Source of the DNA: Liolophura sinensis
Taxonomy: Eukaryota; Mollusca; Polyplacophora; Chitonida; Chitonidae
Assembly: GCF_032854445.1 (NCBI RefSeq)
Contig: NC_088300.1
Span: 51,560,984 to 51,624,983 of the forward strand
Reading direction: 5' to 3'
Length of the DNA stretch: 64,000 bases
Below are positions 43,401-55,400 of the stretch, one piece after another. The notes beneath the pieces were generated by a model. That model had not been told where the DNA came from and made no database searches. It saw only the letters and a program-made list of their open reading frames with translations. The translations under genes were made by a program, and so were the position numbers. Position 1 is the stretch's first letter; the number at the start of each line of letters is the position of its first letter.

Positions 43401-46400
43401 CCTTGACTCTTTTGTTAGGAGATGTACCCATAGATACCTTCAGTCTGGATTTACCTGTGGTATGACAGCTTACAGATGCAGTTTCCTGGGGACTGCAGTT
43501 GCATTGACATGCATTAGTACAACAACTGTGAAGTTGCATGGCAGTGTATGTGCAACACAGTACCTGTGTGTAAAATGCACCTGCATTTGCGAGCAGTGAA
43601 GCAATCCCTAGCCAAATGTGAACTAGCCTGTATTTAACTGAGAATCTATGAATCAGGTACAGCTGTTTTGTTTATTGGCCTACATGCTTATGTAAATTAA
43701 AGGTACTCATGTAATACATTCATATGCCTTTTATGTCTTTGATATACATGTATTTGAAAATGCAGTACTGAATGTATTTAGTTGATCTTTCAATCTCATT
43801 GCACTTACATTAGCCGGTATTGTGCATGGGATTCAGACATCTGTAACAATAACATGCATGTATATGTAAGTACAAGGTATATTGATCACTACCTAGGGTA
43901 GGCGGCATGATCAGTATGGTATATATCCAGGTATGTGCTGTATAAGTGTTTAAATTGCATGCAAAACTTGCCCTGTAATATGCTAAGATTTCTGCATTGT
44001 GTTATTCCAGTCCTGAGTCAACATAGAATACATGTACATGGTTTTATCACGGGTTCATGGGAACTGTTTAGGTCAGTTGCATCTATATAGGAGCACGTAG
44101 CAAATGTAGAAATCACAGGTTCATGGGAACTGTTTAGGTCAATTACATCTATATAGGAGCACGTAGCAAATGTAGAAATCACAGGTTCATGGGAACTGTT
44201 TAGGTCAATTACATCTATATAGGAGCACGTAGCAAATGTAGAAATCCTGTGGCATTTTGTTCTGGGGCAACAACTAAGTTAATTTCAAACTAGTATCTGT
44301 TTTTCAAGGTAGTCAGTCATCCCAGAAAGTTTCCATGGTAGAAAGCAGAATAAAGATTCATAATAAATTGTGTCTTTGTGAGAGGATGAATAAGGGGAGT
44401 GTACAGCAATTACTAGTGCTGAGGTTAACTAGAGTGGCATGCTTAGGACTGTCACTTTCTCGTTTCAGATGTCAACACAGTGGAGATCCATGAGAACATG
44501 ATCCAGCCAGAAGTGGTCCACAAACCACAAGCATCTGTCAATCAGGGAGGCAGAAGCCCCACCCAGTCTAAAGTGAAGGCTACAACAGGATTCTTCCCTT
44601 CCTTATCCCAGGAAGACTCTGAGTTGATTGTCAGAAGCCTAAGAAATAGTCTCAGTGAAGAAGAAGTGGAAGAAATTATGCAAAAGGTACAGGTGGTTTT
44701 AAGTCTTGAATCTAAACATTAATATTTTATCACAGTGCACATTACATAAATGTTCAGCTAAAATTAATGCTGTGTATTATATTCTGTGGTTAAATCAAGC
44801 CATATGTTATTAATGTTTTATTTTTTTAATATTTTCTTTATCTGTTTGTTGGTTGAATATTAATATCCTGTTAGCATAGGCCCACAAGCATGTCAGCAGT
44901 CTCAAATGGTTGATCTTTCCTAAAAGATAGAATTTCCTAAAAGAGAAAAAAAAATTAAAATTATTTAAATATAGGTTTTATTTTAATTCTTCAACCTTTT
45001 TGCATAATTGCTAAATGTTTTCAAGCATGTGATGAAGGCATTGTTCTGTGTTGAATCCTTTTTTGTGAAGCCTCAAAAGTAGCCAATCCCACCAATGTAG
45101 TTTTGTCTCAAAAATCAAATTAAAAATGTGCATAAATTGCACTGGAAGTTGCTCTTTCATAGGCGAAAAGGTTGAGGAATTAGGATATCAAAGTAACTTA
45201 TGTCTTTGGGTAACTATTTTACAAATTACACATGTTGTTACATATATCAGTAGCACTTGGGTGTAATTCAGAAAGGCAGATCTACACATGCTGTTGTATA
45301 ATTGTTAAGTGAAAGTGTAATTACTATGTATCTCTGCATGTACTTAGACCCAGGAAATTACAAGTTTGAACTATTTCCCACAATTATTTCGACAGGTTGT
45401 GAATAAACCTGGCCATACAGACGAGAAATTGATGGCTGTAGATGATGACGAGCGGTGGCAGAAAATAGAGTCCATGAACTTTGACCCTCTAAATGACTCA
45501 TTATCAGAGGATTCTCATTGGGGGAAGATTGAAACAGCCAGACAGCTGGACCAATCCCCTTCAAGACGCACAAGGTCAAAGGGCACTGGCCATGAGGAAA
45601 TTGGCATGGACATTACACTTCTGAGTGAACAGTCTCAGAACGACAGTGATTCCAGTGCCCAGGACCTGCCACCAGTTAAAAAGAAAACCAAAACTGTAAC
45701 TTTGTTCAAAACCAAAGCACGATCTAACCAAAACAGTGCCCCGCCTCCATTACCCAGCTCATTGCCGCCATCTTTGCCATCAAAGGGGTGCGGGACCTAT
45801 TGCAGGCTTGTCACCCGTGGATTTCACGGACGAGACAGGTGACAGTGCAGACGAGGTTCCATATTTCGAGGAGTATAGTGAAGCAGAGACATCCTTGAGC
45901 GCAAAGCCGGCTCCTGGGCTGCGAGGTGATGGAAAAGGCTCAGGGGAGATAACTGCTGGTCATACAGCAGGCAGTTTGGTGACCCGATTGGAGGATGTAC
46001 AAAGGCAACTAACTGTGAGTGTCTTCTGTGCATATGTATTAGTGTGTATTTAATAGCACTTTGGTAACTATCTCACTAAAAGTGTCAGTGCACATGTCAA
46101 ATCACTCATGGTGACATAACCTTATAAGCTACTGTTTGGATGGTTTAAACTTATTTTCACCTTGATTTGACAATTAAATAAAACATTTTGAGACATGGAG
46201 GAGGAATTTACTAATAATAATCCATTCTTTCTTTTCCAGTGCTTTTTAGGTAATAATGTCCTAGAAATATTTCCTGTATACGTTTGTTATTTAGTCATTT
46301 TTTGTTCACAGGAGTCTGGAAAATTAAATGCTGACAACCCACTAAGGTGGAAACGAGAGGTAAAGCATATAGATCTCATTGTACACATGTACATAATGAC

Positions 46401-49400
46401 TTTCAAGAAAACACTACACTTACATCTATTTGTAGCGCATAAATATGCATAGTTAAGAACGGATTGCTAGATTTTCTAAATCATAATTATTACATGTAAT
46501 TTAATACCATAAATGAAATTAAACAGGATATGTGATATTAATTTCTGGTATGTAAAATATGAGTTCCTTCACGTCATACGTCTATTGTGACTTACAGGCT
46601 GAAGAAAATGTCAGACAACTTGGACTTTCGAAAGATGACAACAAAAACCTAAAAGATCAGGTACGGAAAAATGGTAGTTGTAAGTTTCTACATTCTAGCC
46701 GTACATGTAATAATGGTAGTAAAGTAACAAGGAGTTCATAGTCTCACAAATGTTTCTAAATGATTTAATTCATAGTCTGTTCTTGTGATAGAAGTATATT
46801 TTGATATGAATTTTCATAATGAGTGCGAAGAAAAAAAAGAAAGCAACGCCCTAAAATTATTTGTTTAATTAAAATCTGTAATAAACAGAAATGAATTGAA
46901 TTATTGAAACTTTCATTTTGTTTAGCCACATGATGAGGTAACATTTTTTATCAGATTATTTTGGTGATTTCACGGCACAGTACTGGGTTTAAACTTTCTG
47001 TCAGATATTGTAAACCTATCTCAGCGATTTAGACTTCTCCACTGTCATCTTTTTGAAGCATCCCACTACCCACAGTTTTTGTTTGTTTGGTTTCAAAAGT
47101 TTCTATCTTTGTGTACATGATCTCAAAACATGAGGAGGTGGGAATGTTCTTGATGTTTTATGGTATTTTATTCAAAGGAATGGTTGCTTTCATGTTTTGT
47201 TTTGTTTTGGGATTAATTTATGTTGATTAAAACATATGTTAGGTGAGATTTTATATACCTGAACTGTACTTTTCATTCTGTTTAATTTTCCATTAATATT
47301 CTTCTTGAAGACCAAGAGGATGGACAATTTTGTCTTAAGGCTGATTGGACTTTCTCAGTTCTGTTTTCTCATTGAACAAACCTCTCTTGAACTAATTTTT
47401 TTTAAAGAAAAACGTTTTTTTTTTTTTTTTTTTTATGTAATTGTGAACGGAGGCTAGTGGTTGCCCCATATAATTATCATCAACGAATTCTGAAATATCT
47501 TCTGTGGAAAATGATCAAGTCAGAGCAGTTTAGAACCATGGTTGGTACAGATGGTACAGAAGTAAAGATTTCTGGCTCAAAAGTGTATAGATGATAAAGG
47601 AGGTGAAAGAGAGAGTTAAGTTAAATATTAAGTGATGCCTTTTTTGACGCCTAATTTGTTCCAGATATCCTTTATTTGAAGGGTATCTTTAATTGAATGA
47701 ATGTGCAAGCCTAGAAAAAATTCTAGCGTAATAAAGTTTCTTTTTCTACTTGTCAACATGGCTCTGCAACTCTAGAATTACTGAATAGTAACTTGCTTAT
47801 CTTGTCGGAGAAAATGTTGATACAATAACATAGCAATTTTCTGATATAACTTATTTTACATAACTGTACAAATATACTGACGATACGGTTCTGTAATTAC
47901 ATACGTCTTATGGATAATGTCATTCATATTTCAGATCAATAAGCTTGAACATGAGTTGGAGGAGAAGAGCAGATATATAGAGATTCTGGAGGCCCTACTG
48001 AAAGCAGTGGATAATATCATGGATATGAGGGTAAATTTTACTCTGTGTTCTTAAAAATATGGAATACCAAAGGAATTTAATTGGATTTATTTATTTTCTT
48101 CATTTTCTATGCCAGGTTTGTAATAATTTAATTTATTCAGTGATGTTGAACTTTGTGAATGATGGGGGGAAAAATTGAGCCCAGGGGATAAAACTGTAAC
48201 ATAACAAGTAAATCTAGCTGGCCAACTGACAACACATTTACACCAATCTCCTTCTGATTTTAATGTTTCTACCTACATATTTTACAAAGAGCTCTGTGTT
48301 TTGTTCTTTAAATGAAGGGATTTCCCACTCATAAATGATAACATAAATGAAAAAAATAGTTTGACTAAATATCTACACTTATTACTCCAGGGCTCCATGA
48401 GTGATGAAGAAATCGCCCAGAAACTAGGAGAATCATTGAAAAAGACAAAATCACAGGTGGAGGAGAGTGGGATGACCTCTCACACTGGAGTCAAGGACAT
48501 GGCAGCTTTGGTCACTGACCTTCACATGAAGGAGCGTGACCTTGTATCAAAGGTAAATTATAGAAGATTTTTTTCTTAATATTGGCTATAAAAAGTTGTT
48601 GAACATGAGCATAGCAGGTCAAGTTATTTACAGCCAACAATAAATATAGCAACCTGTTGCTCTGTGAACTTTAACTTTGAATTAATTTATTTGGTAACTT
48701 GTAAGAAATAAAAGAAATGTACTTTAATATTGAAAGAACATATTTATTTTTATTTTCCCAGTCTAATGAGGTAAGCAGTCTTAAGAGGGAGGTACAGATG
48801 TGGCAGGATGAATATGAAACGGTGGAACAGATGAGAGTAAATGCCCTCGATTGCCTGCAGTCTCTAGAGTTGGAGGTGATGAGACTGCAGGGATCTAATG
48901 AAGAATTAGTTGATCTGAAAGAGCAACACAACAGAACTCTGCAAAAGGTAAGGAAGGGCCTAGTTCATGGAGCTTGAATTTTTGTAAACAAATTATGCTT
49001 CATAATGACACTTCTTGTTGCTTTTGTTGTCATTTGTGATGCTGTTGTCAATAATGGTTATGTACACAGTGATGGTTTCTAGCATGTGACTTTTTCACTT
49101 TGTGTAAAAGTAACTTATTGTTTTGACCGTGTGAGGTGTGTTCAACAATGCTGCGTCTTATTGTCTTTATCCAATCATGCTGCTTGTTCTTGAAACACAT
49201 TTTACAGTCATTCAGGAAAGTGGCTAAATCTTTTCATACACCAAAAGGATAACAAGTCCTCTACCTACATATTCCAGGTAAATGCTCTTGAGCAGAAGTG
49301 TTCACATCTTGACACTGTTGTCATGGAAAAGGAGGTATGTGTGAAGGAGATTGCAGCACTGCAGACAAAACTTGAGGATTATGGGAAAGTAGAAGGAGAG

Positions 49401-52400
49401 TTGGCAGTGTTAAAAGATCAATTTGAGGTCACAGAAAAGGCGCTGAAAGATCGGGTAATTTGTACTATCAGTTATATGTTGGAGAGCATAAAATTTCAGA
49501 AGTTTAAAAGTTTGAATGTACAGCATTGATATAAAGTTTTATGTAAAATAAAAGTAAATAGTTTTTGTAACTGCACGATTTTACAGGTATTAACACATGG
49601 GTGTATGGTGATATTTTGTCTGGAAATCATCCAAATACAAATAAGCAGACCAGGAAAGATAGATGAGCTTATGTAGCATTTTTTTTTCAAGATCTGAAGG
49701 TTTTATTCATGGATAACTTTTATTAGCCTTTTAAAGAACTGGAACTTAATCTTCACTGTAGTTGGAGTCTGAAAAGGTGCTGCAGGAGGATAATGATGAA
49801 CTGACAAGAAAACTGTCAGAACTGGAGAGAGATCATCAGGAAGAAAAATCTAAACTGTTGACAGAGTTGGAATCTTTGAAATCCAGGGCAAGTGCCTAAT
49901 GTTTATAGTAATCTTTAGTGGTAAAGACTCAGTTTATATTAGTACGTATGAATATGTATTAATCTTTAAATTCCATGTAAAGACTTGTAATTTGTCAGCA
50001 TGTTTAAGTTTTTCTTTAGTCCTTTGGCAAATTAAATTCCCTGGAAGTTGAGGATTACGCTGTAATATGTCATTATAATGTGAATTCACCATACTTTAGT
50101 TTGGGACAAATTCCATAACAGTAATCATGCATTCAATTTATCATCTATAAATTGTTTTCACCTATAAGTTTACTCATTTTACATTGTTCATTGCTGCTGA
50201 TGTGTTATTTGTCTTTTAGCTGTCGTTATTTAAGACATTTTGTGTAAACAAGTAATTACGTGTCTGCATGGCTTTATTCACTCGTTGGCTTCTTGTGGTA
50301 CTTGAAATATTCTGGTAAACAGTATACACCTGTAGTTTGGACCTTTTCTTCCATAATATCTGGAAGATTTTCAGGGGGTTAGCCAGAAATGTAAAAGAGG
50401 GTGTCCAAACATCCCTTTTTGAGGCCTTTTTGTTGTAGGAGGGCATCCAGATTTCACTTTCTCCTATCTCTCCCATGTTAAAATGCTGAAAACAGGGTGT
50501 CCTAATGGCACCAGTATTCTGTTTGACCCGTCCACTTGGACGGACGGATGGGTGGGTGGATGGATGGACGGACGGATGGGTAGCTGGCTATTCCTGTTAG
50601 GATTTGTTTAATACATAACACATTAAAACCATTTTTGTACTGGGCCAAGTATGGGTCAGCTTGAAGTCGGCCCAGCTTTTGGCATGGAGTTCCAGTCAGG
50701 CAGTGGGACCAACTTGTAAAAAGGAGTCATCGTCCTGAAATATTTAAGGTTATGTTAAACATCAAGCATAGTTGAGGCAAAGTTCAGAAAGGCTTTCCAG
50801 ACATTTAAATATTTACATTGAGGGGTTCAAAGGGTATGTACTAGAAGTCCATATATCAATGGATGTGCACCCTTCCATTATTGCTGAAAATCATATTGCT
50901 TCTCTTACAGTGTGGTGATCTTGAACACGAGAAGGAACAGCTGGAGAAGCAAGTTACATCATTGCAGTCTAAAGTGGAGGAGTTGATGAAACAGTGCCAA
51001 GAAAAGGTTAGATGTTCGTGTGAAGTTGTGAATTTTAAATAGATCTTCAGGTATTGTTGCAGTATTTGATTGCTTTCATTTATAATTTGACACTGATTTT
51101 ATAATCTGGTTTACCAGTTAAATCCAATGTGTGTCATAAGAAGCCTGTGGTACTTTCCAGTTTATACACTCAGTTTGGATGAATGAAAGATTATGGTTGA
51201 ACGTCACATCAGCAATTTTTCAGCCATAACGGGGTGACACTCGGTTTGAGAGGATAGACCATGTAGACTGGTCTGCCATCTTCCTGTATACTGTGACTTG
51301 ATGGATCACCCCTCCCTTGTGCACGAAATTCCTACAGAGTCGAGCTGGCTACATAGATGTATAAATTGGATAGCATTGAGACCATTCTGTAAGGATACAC
51401 TGCTCTTGTATGACATTCTTTTGAAATTTGTGAGTGTGTGGAAGATTTTGTATTTTGTCCATATGCCTTGCTGCAGGATTTGAAAATCCAGGCCCTGAGT
51501 GCTGAATTGGAGAAACTGAAAGTGAAAGAAGACAAACTACCATTGGAAAGTAATGGTTTGAATGGATCTGTGTCCTCTCCTGATATATCATTCCAGGTTT
51601 GTGTTGTTTGGCTTTACATCTGGTTTATAGTGTATGCAGTCTAGAACCTTTGATTGAGTTTATGGCGTTTTGATATAGAATCACTAAATAAATAAATAAT
51701 GACGTAAAAAGATGGTGTAAAATTTAATAAACATTTATTCACAGTGTTGCCAGATGGAAGTAGACTGGCCCTTCAGAAATATATAATTGATTTTATGTGA
51801 TACTTCAGCTTTTTCAAAGTCAGCTTTTATACCACATTGTCATTAGTCTTTCCAGGAATTAGATTGAATTTTAAAAATTACTGATTAATGGTTTAAATAG
51901 ACTTCCTTACCACGAGATTCATGTTGTTTTACAATCAATTTTAAAAATTACTGATTAATGGTTTAAATAGACTTCCTTACCACGAGATTCATGTTGTTTT
52001 ACATCAAGGATGCGGAGATTGTGTCAAGCACCCACCGCCCTGTACAGATTGAGCGTCCCTCCTCTGAGTCTTCTGTTAGCCTAGAGGGACTTCCTGCCCG
52101 GTCTGCGTCAGTCGACCCTTCCAAACGCAGACGACGTATGTTACCCACAGCACGCTCCATCACGCCCTCACCCATGTCAAACGGTCACTCGCGGGCAAGG
52201 GAAGCAAGATTTGAGTCCAGGGTCACCCTCCATCTCCAGAACAGCAATGTTCAGAGCAGTGATCCTCAGGCTAAGACATTTGTGGCTGTGGCAAACTACA
52301 ATCCTTCTCTGTTCTCCCGTAGTAACAGACCAAGAGATGAGCTGAAGCTATATGAGGGGGACACGGTCTATGTTAAAGGTGTGTTTAGAAAATAATCTAA

Positions 52401-55400
52401 TGTTTTCGTAAATTCTTACCAGTTACCTGTGTGGCAGATACATGCACATGTACTTCAAATGATTTTCACATTGGATGTAATATCCAGCTTTCAACTGAAT
52501 TCATAGAATTCAATGAACAGTGAAAATGTCTTCTCCAGTGTAGTAATTCATTCATCTTGTCTTTTTTCGTGGATTGATGCCAATCTCTTGGTTTAGTACG
52601 ACGTCAGTGTTAAGGTTGATCCTCATTGCACACTTGGATGAAATCTCCAGCATTTATTTCGTTAAAATGGATGTTTTTTGTAATCACAAACACCTTAAAA
52701 ATGTGTCCTAAATCTAACTGGCAAATTCAGACCACATGGGTGATCCTCTTTAGCTTTTGATGCTTTCCTGCAGTTTCTGTGCTAACAGAAACTGCAGCAC
52801 ATGTTTTTAACTTTTGTTACCAAAAGTAACGGTATTATCGTTAATTTCAGCACTAGAATCTGTGCTATATTCAGAATGTGTTATCCCTATTAACGATAAT
52901 ACCGTTACTTAATCCACTTTCTAAATGACATCTATACTTACCAAAAGTACTCTGCATCTGCCCCCCCCCCCCCCCCCACTTTGACAGGCGAGAAGGATGA
53001 CCAGGGTTACTACGAGGCTGAGGTGAATGGTCAGAAAGGCCTGGTACCAGCCAGTTACCTGTTACCTCTACCTATAGACAAGGACATACTGCGCTCCATG
53101 GTGGAGAGAAGACAACAACAACAACAGGTGATTTGTAACGACCATTCTGCACATAGGATGTTTTAATGCCCCATTTGTTCTTCCTTATGCACTCCTTTTT
53201 GTTTACCTGTTTAGACTTTAATATGACTGTTTTTTCTTATTTATTGCTTTTCATATAGATTCTGTTTAGTCCCTTCTGCCATCAACAAATTATTTTTATA
53301 TTTTTTGGAAATTTTTAACATCTTGATTATTGCATCTTTATGAGTTCTTCGGTAGTAGTTATTTGTGTCTTGACTATATTGTGACTTTAAAATGAATAAT
53401 ATGAAATTGAAAGTTTGAATATTGTAATGTTCAGACATACACATTCCTGCTTGTTTCACACAGATGTTTGATCCAGATCTAATGTTTCTGTTGTCCTCAG
53501 AGAGCTCCAGCTTACCTTGACCAGTCCCCAGAGCACATTTTACAGTTACACAGTGAGCTATATCAGTCAGCTAACAATCTCGGAGTAGGTAGGTTGACAA
53601 GGCTAGTTGTAGGCAGAAGACTGCCAGCTGATGAATATATAGGTTTTCACTGTGCAGAAATGAGGAAAATGATACATGCTTTGTAATAATGTTTTTTTAT
53701 TTTGTTTGTTTTTGTAGTATATGTATGTAAACACTCATCATTACACATGTAAAAGCTTTGAGATTTACCAATTAAAACACTCGCCCTGGCTGGTATGATC
53801 ACTGCCAATGACCAGTGATGTAGCAGTGTCTCAAATCTAGCTTTCGCTGGTCAACGACTGCTTTAAGTCAGGAGGTTGGTATATCAAAGAAATGCACTCT
53901 GAAATGCTCTCACTCATTTGGCATGGTTACAGCAGGGTCTAACCACAAGGTATCGGATCACCATCTGCTATACTGTAGATAATTATACATGTGCACGAGC
54001 ATGTATAGACATAGGTGGTGCAGTCATGTGTATAGACATGGTTGGTGCAATCACATGTATAGACATGAATGGTGCAGTCACGCGTATAGACGTGGGGGGG
54101 CCTCCGTTTCTCAGTTGGTTAGCACGCTAGCGCAGCGTAATGACCCAGGAGTCTCTCACCAATGCAGTCGCTGTGAGTTCAAGCCCAGCTCATGCTGGTT
54201 TCCTCTCCGGCCATATGGGGGAAGGTCTGCCAGCAACCTGCGGAGGGTTGTGGTTTCCCCCGGGCTGTGCCAGGTTTTCACCCACCATAATGCTGGCCGC
54301 TGTCGTATAAGTGAAATATTCTTGAGTACGGCGTAAAACACCAATCAAATAAATGAATAAATATAGACATGGGTGGTAGTCACATGTATAGACATGGGTG
54401 GTGCAGTGTATAGACTTGGTTGGTGCAGTCACATGTATAGACATGAGTGGTGCAGTCACGTGTATAGATGTTGGTGCAGGCACGTGTATAGACATGGTTG
54501 ATGCAGTCATGTGTATAGACATAAGTGGTGCAGTCAATTGTATAGACATGAGTGGTGCGGTCAAGTGTGTAGACATGAGTGGTACAGTGTAGACATGAGT
54601 GATGCAGTCACGTGTATAGACATGAGTGGTGCAGTCACGTGTATAGACACGAGTGGTGCAGTGTATAGACATGGGTGGTGCAGTGTATAGACATGGGTGG
54701 TGCAGTGTATAGACATGGGTGGTACAGTCACGTGCATTGACATGCGGTGCAGTCACATGTACAGATATGGGTGGTGCAGTGTATAGACATGAGTGGCACA
54801 GTCACATGTATAGACATGAGTGGTGCAGTCACATGTATGGACATGAGTGGTGCAGTCATGTGTATATACATGGGTGGTGCAGTCACATGTATAGGCATGG
54901 GTGGTGCAGTGTATAGACACGCGTGGTGTAGTCACATGTATGGCCATGAGTGGTGCAGTGTATAGACATGAGTGGTGCAATCACGTGTGTATGCTTGGGT
55001 GGTGCAGTTACATGTATAGACAAGAGTGGTGCAGTCACGTGTATAGACATGAATGGTGCAGTCACGTGCATAGACATGCGTGGTACAGTCATGTATAGAT
55101 ATGGGTGATGCAGTATATAGACATGAGTGGCACAGTCACGTGTATAGACATGAGTGACGCAGTCACATGTATATACATGAGTGGTGCAGTCACATGTATA
55201 GACATGAGTGGTGCAGTCACGTGTACAGACATAAGTGATGCAGCCACATGTATAAACATGGGTGCTGCAGTCACATGCATAGACATGGGTGCTGCAGTCA
55301 CATGTATAGACATGGGTGCTGCAGTCACGTGCATAGACATGGGTGCTGCAGTCACGTGCATAGACATGAGTGTTGCAGTCACTTGTATAGACATGAGTGT

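Larger units (their letters stand above)
52379..52987 (+). other. Intron 25 with strong hairpins and a poly-C tract
   Basis: 609 bp. It contains a 13-bp hairpin at 52768-52797, a 22-bp perfect inverted repeat at 52824-52910 and a poly-C run at 52961-52977 that serves as the pyrimidine tract of the next acceptor. Confidence 0.8.
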
